Part shown: piece by piece, positions 14,581 through 22,896 of the stretch
Position numbering within the stretch: position 1 is the first letter of the stretch
Layout of the letters: each line of letters starts with the position of its first letter
From: JAVBPE01 sp031549865
GTDB lineage: Bacteria > Bacillota_I > Bacilli_A > Acholeplasmatales > Anaeroplasmataceae
NCBI GenBank assembly: GCA_031549865.1
Contig: JAVBPE010000031.1
Location: 1-29,946 of the forward strand
DNA length: 29,946 bases
Reading direction: 5' to 3'
The notes under the pieces: generated by a model
Database searches by the model: none
Told to the model about the DNA's origin: nothing
What the model saw: only the letters and a program-made list of their open reading frames with translations
Position numbers and translations under genes: made by a program

Positions 14581-16635
14581 TTAATTAAGTTTATTTTCTT
14601 TTATAACTTTATCAATTAAATGTGGAGGTACTTCTTCATATGAAACAAACTGACGGTTAAAATAACCGCTACTTTGCGTTAAGGCTTTCAAATCATTAGC
14701 ATAGTTAATAATTTCAGCTTCTGGAACATGCGTTATAATTTCTTGCATCCCTTCACCTGCTTCTTCCATAGAAATAACTTTACCTCTTCTACCATTTATA
14801 TCAGATAATACATCTCCAATATAATCAGAAGAAATTCTAATATTTAATTTCATAATTGGCTCTAAAATCGTTGGTTTACAGTGCATATATGCTTCTTTAA
14901 ATGCTAAGATTGAAGCCATTCTAAATGCCAATTCATTTGAATCTACAGCATGATATTTACCATCTAATAAAGTAGCTTTTACACCTATTACAGGGAATCC
15001 GGCAAGAAGCCCTTGTTCGCATGCTTCAAAGAATCCTTTTTCAACTGCTGGGAAGTAGTTTTTAGGAACTGCACCACCAAATACTTGTTCAGTAAATATG
15101 TTTTCTTCTGCAGGTTCAAAACTCATTTCAACAACACCATAGAACCCTGCACCACCACTTTGTTTCTTATAAACCCCAGGGGCTTTACCATATTGCTTAA
15201 GAGTTTCACGGTAAACTGTTTTTGGATCCTCAGTTGTAAGTTCTACCTTATAGATATTTTTCATTTTCTCAATGACATAACTTATATGAGATGTTCCAAG
15301 ACCACCTAATAATAATTGTTTTGTTTCCACATTACGTTTTATTTCTAAAGATGAATCTTCTAACATTAACTTTTGTAAAACAGAAGACATCTTATCTTCG
15401 TCTGCTTTATTTTTTGGTACTACAGCTTTAAAGTAAACTGCAGTTGGGTATGTTACAGGTTTATATTTAATCGGATTTTTAGGGTCACAAATTGTCATTG
15501 CATTCTTAATATTATTAAGTTTTGCAATAGCCCCAATATCTCCTGCTTCTAATGTTTGAACAGCAGTTTGAGTCTTACCACATAATGTGAATAAAGTATT
15601 AATCTTTTGAGTTTCAGATGTATCCATATTGTAGACTTCATCACCAACTGATATCTTACCTGAATTAACTTTAAATATATTTATAACACCTGCATATGGA
15701 TCACAAATAGTTTTAAAAATATAAGCACTAAATGGTTCTTCAATTACTGTTTTTCTTGTTATTTCTTCACCTTTTTCGTTAACACCAACAAGCGGTTTTA
15801 AATCATCTGGATCAGGAAGATAATCAATAAACATATCTAGCATTGTATGAACACCAATATTTTTTAAAGAACTACCTACTAATACTGGTAGTAATTCTCC
15901 ATCTAAAACACCTTTTCTTAGTCCTTTATGAATTTCTGCTTTTGTTAATTCTTCACCGCTGAAGAATTTATCTAATAATTCTTCATCACTTTCAGCAACA
16001 GATTCACAAATCATATTATGAAGTTCAAATACTTTTGCTTTTTTATCAGCATAAATTTCGCAATCTTCACATTCAATACCGTTAAATTTACGAGCTTTTA
16101 AATCAACAACATTAACAAATCCATCGAACTCATCATCATGTCCCATAGGATAACAAAACGGAACAGCATTTTTACCTAGTTTTGTTCTTATATCCGTTAA
16201 TACTTGTTCAAAGACAATGTTTTCTTTATCCATTTTGTTAACATAAATTATCGTAGGAACTCCGCGTTTTCTAAGCATTTGATAATGTTTTATAGTTCCT
16301 ACTTGAACTCCACTTGAAGCATCAATTACTAATACTGCCCCTTTAATAATTCTTGTGACAGATAAAGCATCTGTTATAAAATCATCATTACCAGGTAAAT
16401 CAATTAAATTCATTTTATAATCTTTATAATATACAGGAACAATACTTGAAGATATTGATGATAATCTTGTTTGTTCTTCTAAAATGTAGTCACTAACTGT
16501 GTTTTTCTTTTCAACACTACCTTTTTGTTTAGTTCCACCTGTTATATAATATAACGATTCAACTAAAGAAGTTTTTCCACTTCCTTGATGTCCTAATACT
16601 GCGATGTTTCTAATTTTACTTCTAGTATACGCCAT
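14581..16635 (-). CDS. EF-G-like translational GTPase (EF-G2 type) with altered G3 motif
   Basis: 684 residues with EF-G domain order: G domain, domain II, and domains III-V including GGAVPKNYFPAVEKGFFEAC. P-loop is GHQGSGKTS (residues 15-23), not the AHIDAGKTT of canonical EF-G, and G4 is NKMD. G3 reads DLPGN at 79-83, where canonical EF-G has DTPGH; the His needed for GTP hydrolysis is Asn83. Known EF-G-like paralogs often replace this His, for example with Tyr. Such paralogs have been linked to slow or GTPase-independent translocation; that role is inferred here. I start at the ATG at 16635 because AGGAG is nine bases upstream; the ATG at 16644 overlaps that site. A cre-like sequence sits just upstream. 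The main fusA is not in this window. Confidence 0.88.
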   Translation of the reverse strand: MAYTRSKIRNIAVLGHQGSGKTSLVESLYYITGGTKQKGSVEKKNTVSDYILEEQTRLSSISSSIVPVYYKDYKMNLIDLPGNDDFITDALSVTRIIKGAVLVIDASSGVQVGTIKHYQMLRKRGVPTIIYVNKMDKENIVFEQVLTDIRTKLGKNAVPFCYPMGHDDEFDGFVNVVDLKARKFNGIECEDCEIYADKKAKVFELHNMICESVAESDEELLDKFFSGEELTKAEIHKGLRKGVLDGELLPVLVGSSLKNIGVHTMLDMFIDYLPDPDDLKPLVGVNEKGEEITRKTVIEEPFSAYIFKTICDPYAGVINIFKVNSGKISVGDEVYNMDTSETQKINTLFTLCGKTQTAVQTLEAGDIGAIAKLNNIKNAMTICDPKNPIKYKPVTYPTAVYFKAVVPKNKADEDKMSSVLQKLMLEDSSLEIKRNVETKQLLLGGLGTSHISYVIEKMKNIYKVELTTEDPKTVYRETLKQYGKAPGVYKKQSGGAGFYGVVEMSFEPAEENIFTEQVFGGAVPKNYFPAVEKGFFEACEQGLLAGFPVIGVKATLLDGKYHAVDSNELAFRMASILAFKEAYMHCKPTILEPIMKLNIRISSDYIGDVLSDINGRRGKVISMEEAGEGMQEIITHVPEAEIINYANDLKALTQSSGYFNRQFVSYEEVPPHLIDKVIKENKLN

Positions 16636-16656
16636 TATAACCATCTCCTATTCATT

Positions 16657-16694
16657 TGTAAACGTTTTACTTTAAATTGATTATATCATAAATA
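16657..16694 (-). promoter_or_regulatory. Promoter region of the EF-G paralog with cre-like site
   Basis: On the minus strand TATAAT (about 16681-16686) is followed, after a plausible start point, by GTAAAACGTTTACA (16670-16657), the complement of TGTAAACGTTTTAC. This matches the CcpA cre consensus apart from the last two bases. A cre downstream of the -10 is a usual position for a repressing site. The -35 box is not clear. Confidence 0.5.
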
Positions 16695-16736
16695 TATGCT
16701 TTTTAGAAGAATAAAATTATATTTATTAAGATAAAA

Positions 16737-16762
16737 ATAAAAGTGTCAAATTTGACACTTAA
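16737..16762 (-). terminator. Terminator after the ferredoxin gene
   Basis: Perfect 20-base palindrome AAGTGTCAAATTTGACACTT (16740-16759), followed in the minus direction by TTATTTTTATC; one base or so beyond the ferredoxin stop codon. Probably ends the fatty-acid operon transcript too. Confidence 0.75.
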
Positions 16763-16763
16763 A

Positions 16764-16946
16764 TTACTTTTTTTCAAATGCACCTTTAGGACACGTTTTA
16801 ATACACATACCACATTTAATGCATTTATTATTATCAATTATTGGCAAGCTATTTATAGTCACTTGAGATATAGCATTTACAGGACATTTAATAATCATTG
16901 GACAACTATGATTTTGCGGACATTTGTCTTTATTTATAATTAACAT
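16764..16946 (-). CDS. Small ferredoxin-like 4Fe-4S protein
   Basis: 60 residues from the ATG at 16946, chosen because GGAGGAG lies upstream; a longer reading adds 17 unlikely residues. The second half has a standard CxxCxxCxxxCP motif (Cys42, 45, 48, 52). The first half reads CPQNHSCPMIIKCPVNAI, with only three cysteines (9, 15, 21) and unusual spacing. Seven cysteines allow one full 4Fe-4S cluster with a second, incomplete or 3Fe-type, or a non-Cys ligand. Likely an electron carrier; partner unknown. It lies 60 bases after birA at the end of the fatty-acid cluster and may be co-transcribed. Confidence 0.85.
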   Translation of the reverse strand: MLIINKDKCPQNHSCPMIIKCPVNAISQVTINSLPIIDNNKCIKCGMCIKTCPKGAFEKK

Positions 16947-17006
16947 AAATACTCCTCCATATAAATTAATAATATAATAGGAATTAAGGATAGTCAATTT
17001 TAATGC

Positions 17007-17672
17007 TTAGAATTTTACTATAGAAGTTTTAATATCTAATTCATTAGCATTTACAATTATTGTTTTATTTTCATTTTTTAAAATAAGTTCAACATTTAAA
17101 TTAATATCATTTATAAAATATTCTTCATTTTGAAACATAACTTTCTTATCTAAAACAATACTTTTTTCTTTATATAAATTTAAAAGATTTAAGTTAGAAA
17201 TTTCTAACATAAACTCGTAATTTTTAACAAATATACTTAGAAATCTTTCAATATCAATATTATATTTATCTAAATATGCTAAATAATTATCTTTTTTACG
17301 AAAATTTATACCAATTCCAATGATATCACAAACTTTATTTCCTTTTTGAAAAATACTTTCAATTAAAATACCGCTAAGCTTATTATTATCTATATATATA
17401 TCGTTGGGCCACTTTATATAAGCATTTATATTAAAATATGCTAAGGTATTAATTATTGATAAAGGGGCAATTAAACTATGATTATAATTATTATTTTTAA
17501 ATAATAAAGAAACCATAAAATCACCAATCTCTGATTCCCAAACTCTATTAAACCTACCTCTACCATTCGTTTGCTTATTTACTTTAATAAGAGTTTTATC
17601 TGATAAGTTAGTATAATTATCTTTTAAATAATTGTTTGAGGAGTCTATTTCCTCAATTATTTTAATATCCAT
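17007..17672 (-). CDS. birA: Biotin-protein ligase, without the repressor domain
   Basis: 221 residues. Biotin ligase motifs are clear: EIDSSNNYL at the start, GRGRFNRVW (residues 37-45), KWPNDIYID and KLSGILIE (87-105), and IGIGINF (118-124). The enzyme makes biotinyl-AMP and attaches biotin to the Lys of AccB. The protein starts directly at the catalytic domain, so it has no N-terminal winged helix and cannot act as the biotin repressor. The start ATG at 17672 overlaps the fabZ stop (TAATG); the ORF can be read 11 codons further but into fabZ. Placement behind the acc/fab genes matches its substrate. Confidence 0.92.
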   Translation of the reverse strand: MDIKIIEEIDSSNNYLKDNYTNLSDKTLIKVNKQTNGRGRFNRVWESEIGDFMVSLLFKNNNYNHSLIAPLSIINTLAYFNINAYIKWPNDIYIDNNKLSGILIESIFQKGNKVCDIIGIGINFRKKDNYLAYLDKYNIDIERFLSIFVKNYEFMLEISNLNLLNLYKEKSIVLDKKVMFQNEEYFINDINLNVELILKNENKTIIVNANELDIKTSIVKF

Positions 17673-18106
17673 TATTTTATCACAAATGTTAATTCTGCTT
17701 GGCACGCTAAACTTTCTTCGACATAGGCTTTAGCAAAACCATATCCGATACCACGTCTTACTTCACCCAAAGTCACTTCAATATTTAAGACATCACCAGG
17801 AATGACTTGTCTTCTAAATTTAACTTTATCTGCTCCAGCAAAATAAGCAATCTTTCCTTTATATTCATCTAATGACAAAACATAAAAAGCACCTGCTTGA
17901 GCCATTGCTTCTAATATTAGAACACCAGGCATAACTTGATGAAGAGGAAAATGTCCTTGAAAAAAGCCTTCATTTGAACTTACACATTTTTGAGCCTTAA
18001 TAACTACTTGACCATCAATTTTGGATAAATCAATAATTCTATCAATTAATAAAAAAGGGTATCTATGTGGTAATATTTCTTTTATTTCATCGCTTGAATA
18101 TAACAT
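17672..18106 (-). CDS. fabZ: 3-hydroxyacyl-ACP dehydratase
   Basis: 144-residue hot-dog-fold dehydratase that removes water from 3-hydroxyacyl-ACP to give trans-2-enoyl-ACP. Motifs: HRYPFLLIDRI (14-24), catalytic His52 in QGHFP, MPGVLILEAMAQ with Glu66. FabZ length is normal. It begins one base after the fabF stop (TAA then ATG) and its stop overlaps the birA start. No fabA, fabM or second fabZ-like isomerase is in the cluster, so the source of unsaturated fatty acids is not shown here. Confidence 0.96.
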   Translation of the reverse strand: MLYSSDEIKEILPHRYPFLLIDRIIDLSKIDGQVVIKAQKCVSSNEGFFQGHFPLHQVMPGVLILEAMAQAGAFYVLSLDEYKGKIAYFAGADKVKFRRQVIPGDVLNIEVTLGEVRRGIGYGFAKAYVEESLACQAELTFVIK

Positions 18107-19339
18107 TTACTTTACCCACTTCTTTAAAATTAATGAGGCATTATGTCCTCCAAAGCCTAATGAATTACTCATTACATAATTCATTTCTTTTTTTCTTATT
18201 TCGTTTGCTACATAATCAAGATCGCATTCTTCATCATTAACTAAATAATTAATTGTCGGAGGTATGACACCTTCATTTAATGCTAAGGCACAGAATATTG
18301 CCTCAACTGCCCCAGCAGCACCAAGTAAGTGGCCTGTATTTGATTTAGTTGATGAAACCATAACATTAGTATTTTCTTTAAAAACCTTTTTAATAGCTTT
18401 AGTTTCAGTTAAGTCATTTAAATGTGTACTAGTTCCATGAGCATTTATATAAGAAATATCACTTGGGTTTAATTTAGCATCTTTTAAAGCATTTGTAATT
18501 GCTTTAGCAACAATACTGCCATCTTCTAAAGGTGCCGTAATATGATTAGCATCACAACTAACTCCATATCCAACTACCTCTGCTATTATATTTGCGTTAC
18601 GTGAGAGTGCATGTTCTAATTCTTCTAAAACTAAAATACCTGCTCCTTCTCCCATTACAAAGCCATTTCTCTCTTTATCAAAAGGAATTGATGCACGCAT
18701 TTTATTTGTGCTTTGACTTAAGGCTTTCATTGCCTGAAATCCTCCGATTCCAAGTGGACAAATACTTGCCTCACTTCCACCGCAAATCATAATATCTTCA
18801 TAATCATTCTTTATTCTTAAATAGGCATCACCTATAGCATTAGTTCCTGCAGCACAGGCTGTTACAACACTTGTAACATATCCATTTGCTTTATAATCAA
18901 TAGCAATCGAGCCCGCTGATAAATTTATTAATGATTTTGGAATAAAATAAGGAGAAATTCGGCTATTCCCTTTTTCTTTTAAAGTAAATGCTGTATCTTG
19001 AATAGTTTCTAAACCACCAATACCTGAGGACACAATCACCCCAAAGCGGTCGTGATTAATTTCTTCTAAATTAAGTTTTGAACTTATAATTGCTTCTTTA
19101 GCTGCTATTTTAGAATAAACCACGAATTTATCATTTGTTCTTATTTCTTTTGAATCTAAGTGTTCTTCTAAATTTAAATTTTTAACTTCTGCAGCTAATT
19201 TTACTTTAAAATCTGTTGTGTCAAAATAAGTAATATTATCTATTCCACACTTTTTTTCTAAAATAGAATTCCAAGACTCTACTACATTGTTCCCAATTGG
19301 AGTAATCATTCCAATCCCTGTTATTACGACTCTTCTCAT
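18107..19339 (-). CDS. fabF: 3-oxoacyl-ACP synthase II (KAS II)
   Basis: 410 residues from the ATG at 19339, eight bases after the fabG stop and with AGGTG just upstream; reading from 19372 would add 11 residues inside fabG. Opening RRVVITGIGMITPIG is typical. Catalytic Cys162 lies in VTACAAGTNAIG, with His in NAHGTSTHLND and in SNTGHLLGAAGAVE, the Cys-His-His triad of elongating condensing enzymes. It condenses malonyl-ACP with acyl-ACP. The only elongating KAS in the operon; no fabB. Confidence 0.97.
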   Translation of the reverse strand: MRRVVITGIGMITPIGNNVVESWNSILEKKCGIDNITYFDTTDFKVKLAAEVKNLNLEEHLDSKEIRTNDKFVVYSKIAAKEAIISSKLNLEEINHDRFGVIVSSGIGGLETIQDTAFTLKEKGNSRISPYFIPKSLINLSAGSIAIDYKANGYVTSVVTACAAGTNAIGDAYLRIKNDYEDIMICGGSEASICPLGIGGFQAMKALSQSTNKMRASIPFDKERNGFVMGEGAGILVLEELEHALSRNANIIAEVVGYGVSCDANHITAPLEDGSIVAKAITNALKDAKLNPSDISYINAHGTSTHLNDLTETKAIKKVFKENTNVMVSSTKSNTGHLLGAAGAVEAIFCALALNEGVIPPTINYLVNDEECDLDYVANEIRKKEMNYVMSNSLGFGGHNASLILKKWVK

Positions 19340-19346
19340 ATTACAC

Positions 19347-20072
19347 CTATATAACCATTCCACCACAGACATTAATAACTTGACCTGTTATATAGTCTGA
19401 TAAAGGTGATGCCAGAAAGCAAACAGCGTTAGCAACATCTAATGCAGTTCCTAATTTTTTAAGTGGAATAGTTTCTAATATTTTATTTTTTACTTCTTCA
19501 TTTAAGATACTTGTCATATCTGTTTCGATATACCCTGGAGCAACTACATTAACATTAATATTTCTTAAAGCGAATTCTTTTGCCATTGATTTTGACATCG
19601 CTATAACGCCACCTTTTGAAGCAGCATAGTTTGCTTGGCCTATGTTTCCAACCTCACCAATTACTGATGCAATATTAATAATCTTGCCATGTCTACTCTT
19701 AAACATTACTTTGCTTACATGTTTTGACATATTAAATACACCTTTTAAATTAATATTTATAACATCATCAAAATCAGTCTCATTCATTTTAAGCACTAAA
19801 TTATCTTTTGTAATCCCTGCATTATTAACTAATAAATCGATTTGTCCAAATTTTTCTACTGTTTTGTTAACTAAATTTAAGGTATCATCAAAACTTGAAA
19901 CATCGCATTTTACTATTAACGATTCATTATATTCATCGCATATAGCTTTAACTTCTAAAGCTTTCGCATCACTTGAATTGTAATTTATTACAACATTATA
20001 CCCAACACGCGCTAAAGATATAGCTATTTCTTTTCCTATTCCTCTAGTACTACCTGTAACTATCGCAACCAT
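19347..20072 (-). CDS. fabG: 3-oxoacyl-ACP reductase
   Basis: 241-residue SDR enzyme using NADPH. Nucleotide-binding TGSTRGIGKEIA at the start, NNAG (LLVNNAGITKDNL), and the catalytic Ser...Tyr-x-x-x-Lys seen in INIASVIGEVGN and ANYAASKGG. It ends in the usual GQVINVCGGM block. It reduces the beta-keto group after each condensation. Its ATG overlaps the fabD stop and it ends in TAG eight bases before fabF. Confidence 0.97.
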   Translation of the reverse strand: MVAIVTGSTRGIGKEIAISLARVGYNVVINYNSSDAKALEVKAICDEYNESLIVKCDVSSFDDTLNLVNKTVEKFGQIDLLVNNAGITKDNLVLKMNETDFDDVININLKGVFNMSKHVSKVMFKSRHGKIINIASVIGEVGNIGQANYAASKGGVIAMSKSMAKEFALRNINVNVVAPGYIETDMTSILNEEVKNKILETIPLKKLGTALDVANAVCFLASPLSDYITGQVINVCGGMVI

Positions 20073-20977
20073 TATACTAACTCTCCTATTACTTTATTTA
20101 ATGACTCCATATTAAATGCACTATAAACATTAACTTCTTTATTAATTTTTTTAACGAAGCCAGCTAATGTATTACCTGGGCCAATTTCTATAAATGTATC
20201 GACACCATTATCTAACATATATCTAATGCTTTGTTCAAATTTCACACTGCTTTTAATTTGATTTGTTAATATCGTTTTAATATCTATATTTGATGGTTCA
20301 CCATAAGTGTTATAAACAATTTCATAAGTTTTATCACCTAACTCATATTTATCTAATTCTTCTTTTAATTTAAGGCTTGCTCCTTCAAGTAGTGAAGAAT
20401 GAAATGCCCCACTTACGTTAAGTTTAATACATTTTCGTGCACCTTTCAAAGTCAATAAATTTATTGCCTCATCTAATGCTTTAATTTCACCGCTAATTAC
20501 TATTTGACCAGGACAATTATAATTAGCTATTTCGCATACTCCATTAACTTTCTTTATTTCTTCTAAAATTATATTACTATCCATACCTAAAACTGCAACC
20601 ATGCCAGTTTCATTTTTAGGTAATGCATTTTGCATTATTTCTCCACGCTTTGTAACTAATTTAATTGCAACATTTATATTAAATACATTACTGAAAGCCA
20701 AAGCACTATATTCTCCTAAGCTTAAGCCACAAACAAAAGAAGGGATAATGTTATTTCTTTCTAAAATTTTAGCAATTGCTAGTGAAGAAGCTAAAATAGA
20801 AGGTTGGGCATACATTGTTTCATCTAATAATTCTTTTGGTCCGTTGAAAGAAACATCTTTAATATTAGAATCTAAATATGAATAAATATCTTTAGCTATT
20901 TGATAATTATCATAAATATCTTTCCCCATTCCAACAACTTGGCTTCCTTGACCTGCAAATAAAAAACCTATTTTCAT
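20072..20977 (-). CDS. fabD: Malonyl-CoA:ACP transacylase
   Basis: 301 residues, normal FabD size. FLFAGQGSQVVGMGKD at the N-terminus; nucleophile Ser86 in GLSLGEYSAL; catalytic His in SGAFHSSLLEGA; EIGPGNTLAGFVKKI near the end. It loads malonyl groups onto ACP for FabH and FabF. It starts three bases after the fabK stop codon and overlaps fabG by one base. Confidence 0.97.
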   Translation of the reverse strand: MKIGFLFAGQGSQVVGMGKDIYDNYQIAKDIYSYLDSNIKDVSFNGPKELLDETMYAQPSILASSLAIAKILERNNIIPSFVCGLSLGEYSALAFSNVFNINVAIKLVTKRGEIMQNALPKNETGMVAVLGMDSNIILEEIKKVNGVCEIANYNCPGQIVISGEIKALDEAINLLTLKGARKCIKLNVSGAFHSSLLEGASLKLKEELDKYELGDKTYEIVYNTYGEPSNIDIKTILTNQIKSSVKFEQSIRYMLDNGVDTFIEIGPGNTLAGFVKKINKEVNVYSAFNMESLNKVIGELV

Positions 20978-20980
20978 ATT

Positions 20981-21922
20981 TTATAAAGAATCAATTTTAT
21001 TAATTAATTCTGTTTTCTCCTTTTTAGCATCCATTATCAAGTTATCTAAGATTTCTTTAACACTTAAACGTTTATCGCACATTCCCGCAACTTGTCCCAT
21101 CATTACAGAACCATTGTCCATATCACCTTCAAACACAGCACGCCTTAAAGCTCCTAAAGTTAATTTTTCCATTTCAAGAGTATTAGATCCTAATTTTTCC
21201 ATTTCAAGATATTTCTTACTCATTTGATTTTTCATTATTCTAACGGGAGCACCGATTGTTCTACCAGTCACAACTGTATCTGTATCTTTAGCATTTAAAA
21301 CTGCATTCTTATAATTTTCATGAATTTCGCATTCATTAGCTAATAACAGACATGTACCTACTTGAACACCAATTGCACCTAAAGCTAAAGCTGCATTTAA
21401 TTGCTTACCACTTGCAATACCACCTGCCGCAATAACTGGGGTATTAATACTTCTAATTACTTGTGGTACTAAGGCCATTGTTGTCCCTTCACCTACGTGC
21501 CCTCCGGCTTCTGTTCCTTCAACTATAAATCCATCAACATTATAGCGTTCTAATCTTTTAGCTAATGCTACATGAGCAACAACTGGAAATACCTTTATGC
21601 CTGCATCTTGAAGTTTTTTAACATAAATCCCCGGATTCCCTGCACCTGTAGTTACAGCACAAACTTTCTCTTCACATATTACATCAACAATCATAGAAGC
21701 ATGTGGATTCATAAGCATTATATTTACACCAAATGGCTTATTAGTTAATGCTTTACATTTTATAATTTCTTCTCTTGCTTGAATGCTGTTCATTGCACCT
21801 GTTGCAATTATTCCTAGACCACCAGCATTAGAAACAGCAGCCGCTAAAGTAGCTGTTGAGATATTAGCCATTGCTCCACCTATAATTGGATATTTAATAT
21901 TTAATATATCTGTTAATAACAT
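20981..21922 (-). CDS. fabK: Enoyl-ACP reductase II, FMN type
   Basis: 313-residue TIM-barrel flavoprotein of the FabK/nitronate monooxygenase group. Motifs: YPIIGGAMANIST near the N-terminus, FIVEGTEAGGHVG mid-protein, VIAAGGIASG and GVQVGT for the phosphate-binding loops. FabK does the last reduction of each cycle and is naturally resistant to triclosan, unlike FabI. No fabI is present in this cluster. AGGAGGT precedes the ATG. A 19-base direct repeat at 21161-21179 and 21191-21209 gives LEMEKL twice, but alignment by eye to FabK suggests normal length. Confidence 0.94.
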   Translation of the reverse strand: MLLTDILNIKYPIIGGAMANISTATLAAAVSNAGGLGIIATGAMNSIQAREEIIKCKALTNKPFGVNIMLMNPHASMIVDVICEEKVCAVTTGAGNPGIYVKKLQDAGIKVFPVVAHVALAKRLERYNVDGFIVEGTEAGGHVGEGTTMALVPQVIRSINTPVIAAGGIASGKQLNAALALGAIGVQVGTCLLLANECEIHENYKNAVLNAKDTDTVVTGRTIGAPVRIMKNQMSKKYLEMEKLGSNTLEMEKLTLGALRRAVFEGDMDNGSVMMGQVAGMCDKRLSVKEILDNLIMDAKKEKTELINKIDSL

Positions 21923-21932
21923 ATTTTACCTC

Positions 21933-22895
21933 CTAATTTTCATATAGCATTGAAGCCCAAGTAAGACCTGCTCCAAAACCAACTAAAATTATTTTTTGAC
22001 CTTTTTTTATTATATTTTTTTCCACACATTCAGCATATGCAATCGCAATACTTGCTGCGGAAGTGTTTCCATATTTATTGACATTGATATAAAATTTATC
22101 CATGCTAATATTCATCTTTTTCGCAACACTTAAAATTATTCTTTCATTTGCTTGATGAGGAATAATTAAGTCAATATCATCCATAGTTAATTTATTTTTA
22201 TTTAATATTTCAGTTATTGCTTCATTCATTGCCACAATTGCAAATTTAAATACTTCCTGTCCATTCATTGTTAAATAATGATTATCTAATTTTGAATTTT
22301 CAAATTTATTAACGCTTGAAAGTGAACGAGCAAAAAGTACATTATCAATATCTGTTTTTGCACGACAATAAAAATCACAATTATTATGACCTTCTTCGAT
22401 TACAATTGCTCCTGCACCATCACCAAATAAGATGGCACTACCTCGATCTTTATAATCTATTAATTTGCTTAAAACTTCACAACCAATCACTAAGGCTTTT
22501 TTTAATTTGTTAAATGATAAAATAGATATTGCTGTATTAATAGCATATATAAAACCGCTACATGCTGCGCTTATGTCAAATGCCATACATTCTTTAATAC
22601 CTAATTTTTCAAGTAAAGTACAAGCAACACTTGGTGTAAAGTTATCTGGTGTAATTGTCGCTACTATTACTAAATCTATATCTCTTAAATCTACTTTAGA
22701 ATTATTAATGGCATTAAGTGATGCTTTATATGCTAAATCAAGAGTTGACTCTGTTATGGCATAACGACGTTCTTCAATTCCAGTTCTTGTTTTGATCCAC
22801 TCATCAGATGTTTCAATTATTTCTTTAAAATCATCATTTTTTATTATAGTTTTAGTAACATAATATCCGCTACCTAAAATATTCATTTTACTCAT
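21933..22895 (-). CDS. fabH: 3-oxoacyl-ACP synthase III (KAS III)
   Basis: 320 residues. It starts fatty-acid synthesis by condensing a short acyl-CoA with malonyl-ACP. Catalytic Cys112 in DISAACSGFIYA, His in IIPHQANERI and Asn in NKYGNTSAAS form the Cys-His-Asn triad. TSDEWIKTRTGIEERR is the usual N-terminal block. The start at 22895 lies one base before the accA stop; an internal Met at codon 4 is an alternative start. Ends in TAG. Confidence 0.96.
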   Translation of the reverse strand: MSKMNILGSGYYVTKTIIKNDDFKEIIETSDEWIKTRTGIEERRYAITESTLDLAYKASLNAINNSKVDLRDIDLVIVATITPDNFTPSVACTLLEKLGIKECMAFDISAACSGFIYAINTAISILSFNKLKKALVIGCEVLSKLIDYKDRGSAILFGDGAGAIVIEEGHNNCDFYCRAKTDIDNVLFARSLSSVNKFENSKLDNHYLTMNGQEVFKFAIVAMNEAITEILNKNKLTMDDIDLIIPHQANERIILSVAKKMNISMDKFYINVNKYGNTSAASIAIAYAECVEKNIIKKGQKIILVGFGAGLTWASMLYEN

Positions 22896-22896
22896 T

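Noticed and set aside
21161..21209. 19-base direct repeat in fabK
   Set aside because: The repeated LEMEKL lies in a charged helix where FabK proteins are naturally repetitive; length looks normal, so no insertion is needed.
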